Shown here in pieces: positions 9,258 to 16,799 of a DNA stretch of 22,227 nucleotides; position 1 is the first letter of the stretch; each line of letters starts with the position of its first letter. The notes under the pieces were generated by a model. That model searched no databases, had not been told where the DNA came from, and saw nothing but the letters and a program-made list of their open reading frames with translations. A program made the translations under genes and the position numbers. This DNA is from JAWUWD01 sp034112085 (GTDB lineage: Bacteria; Bacteroidota; Bacteroidia; Cytophagales; Cyclobacteriaceae), in assembly GCA_034112085.1 (NCBI GenBank), contig JAWUWD010000150.1, positions 1 to 22,227 on the forward strand, written 5' to 3'.

Positions 9258-9298
9258 TGTTAGGTTATCTTATGTGTAGTAAACATAAGATACTAACA
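9258..9298. repeat. Long imperfect palindrome between T9SS remnant and cyclase gene
   Basis: Left arm TGTTAG (9258-9263) plus TATCTTATGT (9266-9275), a 7-base loop GTAGTAA, then ACATAAGATA (9283-9292) plus CTAACA (9293-9298). The 16 paired bases are interrupted only by a two-base GT bulge on the left. It lies 30 bp beyond the cyclase stop codon. It is AT-rich without a following T-run, so it is not a typical intrinsic terminator; it could be a transcription-end structure, a protein site or a scar from the deletion that left the T9SS stump. Confidence 0.6.
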
Positions 9299-9327
9299 CG
9301 GGACTTAGAATAAATGAATCTTAATAA

Positions 9328-10437
9328 TTATAGAATTCGATTTGAGTTAACAGAATATAACTCTTCTTTCTTCTTTCTACCCCTAAGCTCAAACTCGCCC
9401 ATTGACTTATAAATAAGGTCGTTATCAGGAAGTAGTTTTTTAAGCTGAACAGAAACTAATAGGTTCACAACTAGTTGATTACATAATCCTTGAATTCTTG
9501 CTGTGGCATTGAGTACATCTCCTGTATACAGTAGATCCCGCTTTATTTGTCCCACTTGACCTCTAGTAACTTCTCCGCAATGAAAACCGGCCTTGAACCT
9601 TGGAACGACTCCATATTTTGACATATAGTGAACTGCTTTTCTTTCAATATCCCTTTCAATGAGAAAAAAACACTGAAGGCAATTATAATTTCTTAAACCT
9701 TGTGGCAGTTTCCAGGAGACTACAATCTCATCTCCAACATATTGATAAATGGAACCTTCAGTTTGGATAATAGCCTCCGACATGTCGCTGTAATATTCAT
9801 TGATCAATTCGTAATGATTTTTATGTCCAATTTTCTCAGCGATAGTTGTAGAGTCCTTCATATCAAGGAACATAAAGACCCTACTTTCACACACTGGGTT
9901 TGAATACTTTCCAGAAAAAAAATTCCCCACTATATCTAATCCGAGGTAGTCTACTATTTCAGTGAAAAATAAGCTGAGCCCAATAATAAAGCCTGCATAA
10001 ACAACTATACTGACAAGGCCATAACTTGCGAAAAATATAAAAACGGTATCAAAAACCTCGGAATCCACGATTGACTTTCCAGAATTTACAGTATTTAGAG
10101 CTAGAGAAAAAACAAATAATGTGACTACAAAAATGAAAATATATAAGATAGTTTTAGTGAGGATCTTAAAAGTGAAAGGCAAATCTCTAAACCTATTTTT
10201 GAAAGCTGATTCTTCAATGATTCCGAGTGCTAACCCCACAAGAAAATTCATAAAAACTATGGTTAACACAGAATTTGACGGATCGTATACAGCTTCTGAA
10301 TGTGGATAAGTCTCTGATGCACCCAGCAATCCATACTCAATATTGGAATATATCAGCCCACCTACCATAAATATGATTGGGTATGGTAGAATTTTCAGGA
10401 GGAGCCTTTTCTTTTTCGCAGATATTTGAAACATCAT
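9328..10437 (-). CDS. Membrane-anchored class III adenylate/guanylate cyclase
   Basis: A 369-residue protein converting a nucleoside triphosphate to its cyclic monophosphate. The N-terminal half has about four membrane segments (roughly 13-31, 57-75, 95-117, 128-158), with a probable extracytoplasmic loop at 35-57. The catalytic domain follows from about 185: metal-binding Asp192 in MFLDMKDST and Asp236 in YVGDEIV, a purine-contacting Lys282 in RFKAGFHCGEV, and YTGDVLNATARI (304-314) with the Asp, Asn and Arg of the second active-site half. The Lys/Asp pair fits ATP better than GTP, so adenylate cyclase is the likelier activity (inferred). Single gene, convergent with the T9SS remnant and divergent from the DUF2911 gene by about 400 bp. 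A cAMP product would fit with CRP-type control elsewhere in the window, but no link is shown. Confidence 0.88.
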   Translation of the reverse strand: MMFQISAKKKRLLLKILPYPIIFMVGGLIYSNIEYGLLGASETYPHSEAVYDPSNSVLTIVFMNFLVGLALGIIEESAFKNRFRDLPFTFKILTKTILYIFIFVVTLFVFSLALNTVNSGKSIVDSEVFDTVFIFFASYGLVSIVVYAGFIIGLSLFFTEIVDYLGLDIVGNFFSGKYSNPVCESRVFMFLDMKDSTTIAEKIGHKNHYELINEYYSDMSEAIIQTEGSIYQYVGDEIVVSWKLPQGLRNYNCLQCFFLIERDIERKAVHYMSKYGVVPRFKAGFHCGEVTRGQVGQIKRDLLYTGDVLNATARIQGLCNQLVVNLLVSVQLKKLLPDNDLIYKSMGEFELRGRKKKEELYSVNSNRIL

Positions 10438-10834
10438 TTACTTTTGCTTTTACAAGTGAATTGGATTTGGTTCGTGTTGATTTTACAGAAAAATAGTTAC
10501 GAATATAATCATATCGAAAATGCAAAATATACTCACGTAATTCGTGATTATAGGCAATGATCTGAAGTCTACAATTCAAAATAAAATGAATATAAATTTG
10601 CTACTCCTACTGCCTTCACTCCTGTTAATAAAATCAAAAAAGAAATGTAGCGACTGATAGGCATAAAAAGAAGGGTTTAGTAGTTGAAAAAGTAAGAGCT
10701 CTTATAAAACTAGTAATGCACTTTACAGGTTAAATCATTATAATAATCGGAAGTCTCAATAACCACTATAATGATCTAAACAATATGGAATGGACCGTAT
10801 ATTTTTCGTAAATTCAAATTCTAAAAATAGGATT
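10438..10834. other. Intergenic region between divergent cyclase and DUF2911 genes
   Basis: About 400 bp of AT-rich DNA without a convincing gene. It should hold the promoters of both flanking genes, but no clean TAnnTTTG with a -33 element stands out. A 9-bp inverted repeat, ATCATTATA at 10734-10742 and TATAATGAT at 10767-10775 with 24 bases between, lies about 60-100 bp before the DUF2911 start. It could be an operator but is simple enough to arise by chance. Confidence 0.5.
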
Positions 10835-11386
10835 ATGAAAAAGAAAATTTTAATTGGAGTCGGAGTAGTCTTCCTACTCTTTGTAATTTGGTCAGTATAT
10901 GGATTATTCATAGCAACACCTGTGAGCCCTCCAACGACAACTTCGTACAATGAAGCTGGATTAGAAATTGCTGTTGCCTATAGTCAACCTTCAAAAAAGG
11001 GAAGGCTTATCTTTGGTGAAGAAGAAGATGGTGCGTTGCAGCCTTATGGAAAATACTGGAGATTGGGTGCTAATGAAGCTACGGAAATCACGTTCAACAA
11101 GGATATTACCTTCGGTGGCGAGCCAGTGAAAGCGGGAACCTATAGGATGTATGCTGTTCCTGGAGCAAAAGCATTTAGGATCACTTTAAACAGTGAAATT
11201 GATGTATTCTTTGGAGTGGCGGAAGCAGATCATGAATTGGATATATTGACAGTTGATGCTCCGGTCGAGCAAACAACTTCGGAAGTAGAGACATTTACCA
11301 TTGATATTAGCTCGACAGCTACAGGTGCTATTCTTAACTTTAGTTGGGATCAAACCATGTTTACAGTGCCTATAGCTGTACAATAA
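10835..11386 (+). CDS. DUF2911 domain protein, membrane-anchored
   Basis: A protein of 183 residues when started at the ATG 10835 (MKKKILIGVG); the frame is open 45 bp further upstream, but this ATG gives a proper N-terminal hydrophobic segment (residues 4-26), follows an AGGATT stretch and is preferred. The rest matches DUF2911, a family common in Bacteroidota, with YSQPSKKGRLIFGE and QPYGKYWRLGANEATEITF followed by AGTYRMYAVPG and a C-terminal beta-strand region ending in FSWDQTMFTVPI. The body is expected outside the cytoplasmic membrane. The biochemical function of the family is unknown. It is transcribed alone; a hairpin follows at 11449-11470. Confidence 0.85.
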   Translation: MKKKILIGVGVVFLLFVIWSVYGLFIATPVSPPTTTSYNEAGLEIAVAYSQPSKKGRLIFGEEEDGALQPYGKYWRLGANEATEITFNKDITFGGEPVKAGTYRMYAVPGAKAFRITLNSEIDVFFGVAEADHELDILTVDAPVEQTTSEVETFTIDISSTATGAILNFSWDQTMFTVPIAVQ

Positions 11387-11448
11387 ATATGACTGGTCTT
11401 GCTTAGCAGTTGATAGGCGAAATTCAATTTTGACTTAAAGTAATGGAT

Positions 11449-11470
11449 GTAGAAGAAGATCATCTTCTAC
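11449..11470 (+). terminator. Possible terminator hairpin after the DUF2911 gene
   Basis: Perfect 8-bp arms GTAGAAGA and TCTTCTAC flank the six bases AGATCA, 62 bp after the stop codon. No T-run follows, so it may be a weak or factor-assisted terminator, or a 3'-end stabilising hairpin. Confidence 0.35.
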
Positions 11471-11600
11471 TCCGAAATAAACAATGTTATTTAACTTTTA
11501 CGATCAATGTATTGATTCTTAAAAGAAGAAAAAGAAGTAAAAAATTAATTTAAATTACTACTGAAGATCCTATATATGGTATCCTTAATAGCTTTATTTT

Positions 11601-12845
11601 ATGAATGAAGAAAGAAAAATAGTTATTATTGGTGCTGGTGTCTCTGGGTTGACTGCTGCCCTCGAACTAGAGAAAAATGGCTTCAGCCCTACTATTTTAG
11701 AAGCATCTGACCGTGTAGGAGGAAGAGTCAAGACGGACTACGAAGATGGCTATCAATATGATCATGGATTTCAGGTATTGCTAACAGCATACCCTGAAGT
11801 ATCTCGATATCTTGATTTGAAGAACTTAAATCTAAAACATTTCAAACCAGGAGCCATTATCTACAAGGATAAAAATCCTTTCTTGATAGTAGACCCGCTA
11901 AGACAGCCTTCTGCCCTTTTCACCGCACTGTTTTCTCCAGTGGGATCATTAATGGACAAATTGCGAATATGGCGTTTGGCAAATCATCTCAAGAGTATGA
12001 GTCTTGAAGAAATATTCAAAGCTCCGTCAACAAGTACCATGAGTTACCTAAGATCTTTGGGTTTTAGTAATACCATAATCAGTAACTTTTTTCAGCCTTT
12101 CTTTAGTGGTATCTTTTTGGAAAGTAAATTAGAGACATCCTCGCGCATGTTTCAATTTATATTCAAAATGTTTTCAGAAGGATATGCGGCTATACCCGAT
12201 AAAGGAATGCAAGCTATTCCTAATCAACTTAAGGATTCTCTTAAAAGGACAACGTTTCACTTTAATACCACAGTAAACGCTATAAATGAAAATAGCATCT
12301 CTACTTCTGAAGGTGATTACGAGTTTGGGAACGCTATCATAGCCACTGCACCCAACAATATCCTAAAACAATATAAAGGAGATAGGCCTTCATTTAAAAG
12401 CACTTATAATTTATATTTTAGTACGGACCATAAAAATGGAAATGCATATGTAGGTCTATTACCTACCGGAAGTCAGCTTATTAACAACATAACGGTATTA
12501 ACGGATGTCTCAAAACAATATGCCCCAGCTGGTAAATCACTATTGTCTATTTCAGTAGTGGGTAGCCGGGGCTTAAGCGATGATTCGCTAATACAAGCAG
12601 TGAGTAAAGAACTCACCTCCTTATTACAATTAAGTCCGCAAGATATTCAGTTTCTAAAATTATATATGATACCAGAAGCTTTACCAGATGTTGAAATGCC
12701 TTCTTTGGCCCTATCAAAGAAAGAGGTAGTTCATGGAAACATATACTTAGCTGGAGATTATTTATTAGGTGGTTCACTCAATGCAGCTATGGCCTCCGGA
12801 AGGCAATGTGTTGAGATACTGATAAAAAACATAGATTCAGAGTGA
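11601..12845 (+). CDS. FAD-dependent oxidoreductase (amine oxidase / phytoene desaturase-like)
   Basis: A 414-residue flavoprotein. The N-terminal dinucleotide fold is clear: IVIIGAGVSGLTAALELE (7-24) with the GxGxxG motif, Glu35 at the end of the second strand and the DRVGGRV signature (38-44) of the protoporphyrinogen oxidase / amine oxidase / phytoene desaturase superfamily. The C-terminus NIYLAGDYLLGGSLNAAMASGR (about 383-404) is the matching FAD-contact segment. There is no signal peptide or Cys cluster. Members act on many substrates, so the substrate is not assigned; no carotenoid or heme gene is adjacent to narrow it. It has its own 215-bp upstream region and the following gene is 309 bp away, so it is probably monocistronic. 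Confidence 0.87.
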   Translation: MNEERKIVIIGAGVSGLTAALELEKNGFSPTILEASDRVGGRVKTDYEDGYQYDHGFQVLLTAYPEVSRYLDLKNLNLKHFKPGAIIYKDKNPFLIVDPLRQPSALFTALFSPVGSLMDKLRIWRLANHLKSMSLEEIFKAPSTSTMSYLRSLGFSNTIISNFFQPFFSGIFLESKLETSSRMFQFIFKMFSEGYAAIPDKGMQAIPNQLKDSLKRTTFHFNTTVNAINENSISTSEGDYEFGNAIIATAPNNILKQYKGDRPSFKSTYNLYFSTDHKNGNAYVGLLPTGSQLINNITVLTDVSKQYAPAGKSLLSISVVGSRGLSDDSLIQAVSKELTSLLQLSPQDIQFLKLYMIPEALPDVEMPSLALSKKEVVHGNIYLAGDYLLGGSLNAAMASGRQCVEILIKNIDSE

Positions 12846-13154
12846 CTTAGAAAGTCATATATAATATCAAAATGAGATAAAGTCAGACTTTTCTATTGAC
12901 TGCTCTCCTATCGAAGCCACAGCGAAATTGCGAATGATCCTAAAGTTGTTATGTGATCTTAGGGCATTTACCATATTGTCTGAAGAAAAAATGTAAAGAA
13001 AAATTCTCTTTGACATTCTGCTTAAAATTCTCTTTCACTCCATATGATTTGACTTATATAATAAGGGTCATTGACTTAACTTTCTATTAAGTAATAGTAG
13101 GTCTGAACAATTTGGTTGAGTTGCAGTTATACTTAATAACTAAAAAAAATAACT
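12846..13154. other. Intergenic region upstream of the fasciclin gene, with direct repeats
   Basis: No gene is visible. The oxidoreductase stop is embedded in a short hairpin (TGACTT-AGA-AAGTCA, 12843-12857). Two direct-repeat pairs follow: AAAATTCTCTTT at 13000-13011 and 13024-13035 (24 bp apart), and TTGACTTA at 13049-13056 and 13071-13078 (22 bp apart). Near two-helical-turn spacing upstream of a gene suggests regulator sites, but they are short and AT-rich. Confidence 0.4.
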
Positions 13155-13700
13155 ATGAAAAAACTAAATTATTTATTCGCAATTGGATTGTTATTCACTT
13201 TTGCATGCGGTGGTGGAGCATCAACAGCTGAAGAGGCTGTAGCTGAAATTTCAGTTATTGAAGAAGCACCAGTTGTAGAAGAGGTGGCAAAAGACATTGT
13301 AGTGTTAGCTCTTGAGACTGAAGCTTTGTCTACATTAGTCGCTGCGGTAAAAGCTGCCGGACTTGTAGAAACATTGCAAGGTGAAGGTCCTTTCACAGTT
13401 TTTGCTCCAACGAATGAGGCATTCGCGGCATTACCAGAAGGTACTTTAGAGAGTCTATTGAAGCCTGAAAATAAAGACCAGCTTGTAGCTATTTTAACTT
13501 ACCACGTGGTGTCAGGTAAGGTTATGGCGGCAGATCTTTCTGACGGTATGAAAGCAGCGACAGTGAATGGTGCTGAAGTCACCGTTACTACAGCTGATGG
13601 AGCCAGAGTAAATGGTGCTAGTGTTGTCATTGCTGATGTGGAAGCTTCTAATGGAGTAGTTCACGTGATCAACACAGTTCTTTTACCTCCAACTGAATAA
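13155..13700 (+). CDS. Fasciclin (FAS1) domain lipoprotein
   Basis: A 181-residue exported protein. The N-terminus MKKLNYLFAIGLLFTFAC is a lipoprotein signal with Cys18 as the likely lipidated residue, followed by a Gly and acidic/Ala linker (19-45). Residues about 46-180 form one FAS1 domain, with ALSTLVAAVKAAGLVETL, the conserved GPFTVFAPTNEAFAALP box, then LTYHVVSGKV and the closing VVHVINTVLLPP segment. FAS1 domains mediate adhesion or protein contact at cell surfaces; the exact partner is unknown. The start ATG is preceded by an A-rich stretch, usual in this phylum. Monocistronic, ending at a strong terminator about 20 bp after the stop. Confidence 0.93.
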   Translation: MKKLNYLFAIGLLFTFACGGGASTAEEAVAEISVIEEAPVVEEVAKDIVVLALETEALSTLVAAVKAAGLVETLQGEGPFTVFAPTNEAFAALPEGTLESLLKPENKDQLVAILTYHVVSGKVMAADLSDGMKAATVNGAEVTVTTADGARVNGASVVIADVEASNGVVHVINTVLLPPTE

Positions 13701-13717
13701 AATATTTATTCAATCAT

Positions 13718-13752
13718 AATAAAAAAAGCCCCTATATGGGGCTTTTTTTATT
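13718..13752. terminator. Bidirectional intrinsic terminator
   Basis: Arms of 15 bases with perfect pairing, AATAAAAAAAGCCCC and GGGGCTTTTTTTATT, around a TATAT loop. The GC-rich core next to A7 and T7 tracts gives a proper U-run on both strands, so it can end the fasciclin transcript (plus) and the sigma-factor transcript (minus, 94 bp beyond its stop codon). Confidence 0.93.
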
Positions 13753-13846
13753 ATGTAGTGATTCAAAATAACGTACTGGCATGATATCCAATATCTTCAA
13801 TTAAGAACAATCTTATTGATTTGATAGAATCACACCGGCTTAGTTA

Positions 13847-14713
13847 TCAACCTCCTAAAAAGGTTCTTAATGACGTACTGCGTGAACTATGTCTTAGTCT
13901 TCTGGTTGCCTTTTCTTTTATTTGGCGGACACGTTCTCTAGTTATATTAAACTTTACGCCAATTTCCTCAAGGCTCATAGCACTTTCTTCATTAAGTCCA
14001 TAGTAGAGGCAGATCACATCTGATTCACGTTGCGTAAGGGATGATAGTGCTCGCGAAATCTCTTTTCGCAAGGAAGATACCATCAACTCAGAATCTGGTG
14101 TAGAAGTTTGATCATTTGGTAGCACATCCAATAATCCGTTTTCCTCCCCTGAAACAAAAGGAGCATCTATTGATATGTGACGACTTGATATCTTCATATC
14201 ACTTGAAACCTCATCATAGGTAGTTTCAAGTTCTTCAGCGAGTTCTTCAACAGAAGGCTCACGCTCAAATTTTTGCTCTAATTCTGAAAACTTATGTGAT
14301 ATCTTATTAATCGAACCTACCCTATTAAGTGGGAGGCGAACAATTCTTGATTGTTCGGCTAATGCCTGCATTATTGACTGACGAATCCACCAAACAGCAT
14401 AAGAAATGAATTTAAAACCTCTAGTTTCATCAAATCTAGAAGCAGCTTTTACCAAACCGTAATTACCTTCATTAATAAGGTCTCCCAATGCTAAGCCTCG
14501 ATTTTGATATTGTTTGGCAACCGAAACAACGAATCGTAAATTAGCTTTCACCATTTTTTCTAAGGCAATATTATCACCTTCTCGAATACGAACAGTAAGC
14601 TTTACTTCATCTTCAGCGGTAATTAGATCGACCTTGCCAATTTCCTGTAAATATTTATCCAGCGATTGGGTCTCGCGATTGGTAATCTGTTTTACAATTT
14701 TTAATTGTCTCAT
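13847..14713 (-). CDS. RNA polymerase sigma-70 factor, RpoD/SigA-like
   Basis: A 288-residue sigma factor with regions 1.2 to 4.2 and no region 1.1. Region 1.2 reads SLDKYLQEIGKVDLIT (17-32). Region 2 contains ANLRFVVSVAKQYQNRGL, DLINEGN and DETRGFKFISYAVWWIRQ, the core-binding and -10 melting segments. Region 4.2 ends SLEEIGVKFNITRERVRQIKEKATRRLR, the helix-turn-helix for the -35/-33 element. Its length and MRQLKI start match the Bacteroidota primary sigma. Several usually invariant positions differ from my recollection of that protein (for example NYGLVKAASRF and NRVGSINKIS), so it may be a second, RpoD-like paralogue rather than the housekeeping copy. Monocistronic, convergent with the fasciclin gene and ending at their shared terminator. 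The start is supported by AGGA about 9 bases upstream. Confidence 0.93.
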   Translation of the reverse strand: MRQLKIVKQITNRETQSLDKYLQEIGKVDLITAEDEVKLTVRIREGDNIALEKMVKANLRFVVSVAKQYQNRGLALGDLINEGNYGLVKAASRFDETRGFKFISYAVWWIRQSIMQALAEQSRIVRLPLNRVGSINKISHKFSELEQKFEREPSVEELAEELETTYDEVSSDMKISSRHISIDAPFVSGEENGLLDVLPNDQTSTPDSELMVSSLRKEISRALSSLTQRESDVICLYYGLNEESAMSLEEIGVKFNITRERVRQIKEKATRRLRHSSRSTSLRTFLGG

Positions 14714-15192
14714 ATGTTAATCCTGCAGCAGTTGTGGAGATTAATCCACATTGGTTATGTACTTGATGTATAGCTTGATTACTTTTTTCTTTCTAAAAGA
14801 ATAGGCAAATTAGGTATATAATTGATAGCAATAGTCTGATAACAGATAAAGGGTGCAAATAGTTATTGAAATTGGGCATATTTGTCATTATTACTGCTTT
14901 AATCGACTAAAAAATTGTCAAAAGAGCACGCTACTCCTGTCCAGAAATAAATTGATTGCCTCTAAAAAAACGAAAACCTAACGTAAAACTATTTTTCGGT
15001 TTAAAATAGAGGCCAATGACCACTTACCTAAATGATCTATCAGTCCCTACCAACAATTGTGTCATCTTACCTTAGCGCCCAGATAAATCAACCATACAAT
15101 TCAATCTAGTAAGTGGAGAAAAGAATAGCCCGTTCAGTAAGTTTTATATAATTGATCTTGAGTATAAATCGTCTTACTAGCTTCACCAACGA
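14714..15192. other. Gene-free intergenic region
   Basis: About 480 bp between the sigma gene start and the 3' end of the sulfur operon. No reading frame or RNA gene is supported in it. It should carry the sigma-gene promoter. One imperfect inverted repeat stands out, ATTGCCTCTA (14955-14964) against TAGAGGCCAAT (15007-15017), with one bulged C and a 42-base A/T-rich interior; it may be a transcript end or chance. Confidence 0.45.
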
Positions 15193-15693
15193 TTACTTAT
15201 AGACCTTCTTGCCCTCGTTTAACCACAATCCCCATATTCTATCATATGCATGAATTTTATTTGTGGACTGTTCCTGTGCATCCACGATAGGACGATTGTT
15301 ATTGACCCATTCGAAAATACCTCCATAAAGATTTGATACATTGCTATACCCCTCATGAATGAGTTTTTCAGCAATTTTTTCACTTCTATATCCTACGCTA
15401 CAGTATACGATTATTTCACTATCCTTTGGAATATCTTTGACTCGAGACATACTGAAATCATCATAACCCACCCATGTGGCAGTTTTTATTTTACTTACCG
15501 TATACTCTTCTAACTCTCTAGAGTCGAGAAATATTACTGCATTGTCTTGAAACTCATTGACCGCAACTTCTGGAACAGAATGATTCAACAGAGTGTCTAG
15601 CATTTTCTTATAAATCATACTATTCACTTCTTGGGAATAATTTATACTAGGAACCAAACACATTAAGAGGATTGAGAAAAGAACTTTATTCAT
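15193..15693 (-). CDS. Exported single-domain rhodanese
   Basis: A 166-residue protein with a signal peptide (about 1-20, ending INYSQ) and one rhodanese domain (about 40-135). The active-site loop is CSVGYRS with catalytic Cys98, which would carry a persulfide; LDSRELEEY is the usual N-terminal signature and LYGGIFEWVN the final helix. The last 30 residues extend beyond the domain. It should act in the periplasm, moving sulfane sulfur from donors such as thiosulfate to thiol acceptors. Last gene of the leftward sulfur operon, 5 bp after the HMA-domain gene. The physiological donor is unknown. Confidence 0.88.
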   Translation of the reverse strand: MNKVLFSILLMCLVPSINYSQEVNSMIYKKMLDTLLNHSVPEVAVNEFQDNAVIFLDSRELEEYTVSKIKTATWVGYDDFSMSRVKDIPKDSEIIVYCSVGYRSEKIAEKLIHEGYSNVSNLYGGIFEWVNNNRPIVDAQEQSTNKIHAYDRIWGLWLNEGKKVYK

Positions 15694-15698
15694 TCTAT

Positions 15699-15965
15699 TT
15701 AAGAGTTAACATTACCAATAGCACAACTCACATAAGATTTGGCTTTTTGATAAGTATTGGTAGTTCCTTCTTTTGGGTAGCCTAGATTTCCAAGTTTTTT
15801 GACAAGGTCTGTTCTAGTCAATGTTCCTGAAAATTCAATCCTGATATTGGAAGTCTCTACATCCACAGAAATATCTTCAACACCTTCCATTTTTATCAGA
15901 CTATTTTTGATTGTACTAGCGCATCCACCGCATTTTAGATTATCGACCGTTATATTTTCTGTCAT
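15699..15965 (-). CDS. Heavy-metal-associated (HMA) domain protein
   Basis: An 88-residue cytoplasmic protein made of a single ferredoxin-like HMA domain. The N-terminal strand leads into KCGGCAST, giving Cys12 and Cys15 in a CxxC loop (CGGC here rather than MxCxxC), then the helix NSLIKMEGVEDISVDVE and LGYPKEG near the end. A further Cys lies in SYVSCAIG close to the C-terminus. Classical members carry Cu(I) to P-type ATPases, but no copper ATPase is nearby. In a rhodanese operon the CxxC could instead handle persulfide sulfur or a soft metal (inferred). Its ATG shares one base with the stop of the upstream membrane-protein gene (TAATG), so translation is coupled. Confidence 0.85.
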   Translation of the reverse strand: MTENITVDNLKCGGCASTIKNSLIKMEGVEDISVDVETSNIRIEFSGTLTRTDLVKKLGNLGYPKEGTTNTYQKAKSYVSCAIGNVNS

Positions 15966-16192
15966 TATCGTCTTATTAGTTTGGCTATTACAATCGTCAA
16001 TAAATACATGAATGGAGCCCCGTGTAGGACCAAGTCAAAATAGTCTATTATTTGCATCCCTTCTGCTCCTCCTATCACCCAGCGAAGTTTACTCCAAAGA
16101 TGAGGCTCGGGTGTGAAAGGAGCTAGTCCTAGCGTAAGCGATACTGCTATAGCTAAGAATAATCTTTGATTATTGGGCTTTTTCAATCGCAT
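15965..16192 (-). CDS. Small two-helix membrane protein
   Basis: A 75-residue protein with two hydrophobic segments (about 9-27 and 52-70) separated by a loop with LAPFTPEPHLWSKLRWV and IDYFDLVLHGAPF. I recognise this pattern from short conserved bacterial proteins often labelled RND transporter, although the protein is far too small to be such a pump; the label carries no function. The gene overlaps the end of the upstream 55-codon gene by 23 bp and its stop overlaps the HMA start by one base, which suggests a coupled unit. It may be a membrane partner or anchor of the HMA protein (speculative). Confidence 0.7.
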   Translation of the reverse strand: MRLKKPNNQRLFLAIAVSLTLGLAPFTPEPHLWSKLRWVIGGAEGMQIIDYFDLVLHGAPFMYLLTIVIAKLIRR

Positions 16193-16337
16193 CTAGTCTT
16201 TTCTCTATCTCCATAAGTTTATGCAGAATGATGATGTGCGTTTTCTTTGCGTCAATACCCACAACACTTTTTGAGTCACCAATCAACTCTTCAATTTTTT
16301 TATACGCTTCCGTTGAAATTATCTTATTATCATCCAT
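16170..16337 (-). CDS. Small 55-residue protein of unknown function
   Basis: An intact reading frame starting MDDNKIISTEAYKK and ending EKRLDAIEKAQ, rich in Lys, Glu and Ile, predicted mostly helical with a C-terminal coiled-coil character and no membrane segment or Cys. Its ATG lies 5 bp after the ancestral end of the ICMT-like gene (16343), and its last 23 bp overlap the start of the small membrane-protein gene, exactly filling the gap in the operon. That packing is the main evidence that it is real. No family is recognised. Confidence 0.6.
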   Translation of the reverse strand: MDDNKIISTEAYKKIEELIGDSKSVVGIDAKKTHIIILHKLMEIEKRLDAIEKAQ

Positions 16338-16342
16338 AGTTT

Positions 16343-16423
16343 TTATTTTAGTTTGGGGAAAAATTTCCCACTTTTCTTGATAAACAATTCGTATTCCTCT
16401 CCAAATCGTTGTATCAACAATGT
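16343..16423 (-). pseudogene. Detached C-terminal tail of the ICMT-like gene
   Basis: Directly after the TAA at 16424-16426 the same frame stays open for 26 codons, reading LLIQRFGEEYELFIKK within it and then stopping at 16343. This matches the usual C-terminal ending of the family (an E..L...FG..Y..Y motif after the RHPIYSG helix). A single GAA to TAA change explains the break. The tail has no start codon of its own. Confidence 0.65.
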
Positions 16424-16792
16424 TTATTCATATTCGGCTTTAAAATGAAATAATACAAGCAGCATCATTGATATAGACAATTTCCATATACTGTCTTCAT
16501 AAAAGCCGTAGCCAAATACACTTAAAATGATACCCGAGTAAATGGGATGTCTAACTAAAGCATAAACTCCATTTGTGATTAGTACACTATTCACTTTTGG
16601 CGCTGGAAATGGCGAAATGTTTTTATTGAGCTGTAAAAACGCAACTAATATGATACCTATTCCTATCACACAAATTAACAGTCCAATTTGCCTAACTAAT
16701 TCATAAGCTATAATTCCTTGAAACTCAATATTCAAAATATAGGCCGCAAAAAGTCCGGCTTGTATTACAACGAATAATGTACCCTTGTTCAT
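16424..16792 (-). CDS. ICMT-like membrane methyltransferase, truncated by an in-frame stop
   Basis: A 122-residue integral membrane protein from the ATG at 16792; the frame extends to a TTG at 16816 inside the upstream gene, but the ATG follows AAGAAGG and begins 7 bp after that gene ends. Three or four hydrophobic segments and the motif GVYALVRHPIYSGI place it in the isoprenylcysteine carboxyl methyltransferase / phospholipid methyltransferase-like family, which uses S-adenosylmethionine to methylate thiol- or carboxyl-bearing groups at the membrane. It stops at FHFKAEYE, short of the conserved C-terminal E..L...F..Y motif that contributes to SAM binding; the missing 26 codons follow in frame after the TAA. 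The protein is therefore probably inactive unless the stop is a sequencing error or is read through. Intact length would be 149 residues. Confidence 0.75.
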   Translation of the reverse strand: MNKGTLFVVIQAGLFAAYILNIEFQGIIAYELVRQIGLLICVIGIGIILVAFLQLNKNISPFPAPKVNSVLITNGVYALVRHPIYSGIILSVFGYGFYEDSIWKLSISMMLLVLFHFKAEYE

Positions 16793-16799
16793 GACCTTC

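Noticed and set aside
10337..10579. 80-codon minus-strand frame overlapping the start of the cyclase gene
   Set aside because: It lies in another frame across the cyclase N-terminus and its upstream region, shows no domain or signal, and its overlap with a clear gene is too large.
10734..10775. 9-bp inverted repeat with a 24-base spacer before the DUF2911 gene
   Set aside because: All arms are A/T-dominated and the spacing is wide; chance is a sufficient explanation. Mentioned only in the intergenic entry.
14955..15017. Imperfect inverted repeat as a riboswitch or small RNA
   Set aside because: The interior does not pair further, no known aptamer pattern is visible, and no gene starts close downstream on the plus strand.
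15965..16192. RND efflux transporter
   Set aside because: Similar short proteins carry this label, but 75 residues with two helices cannot be an RND pump.
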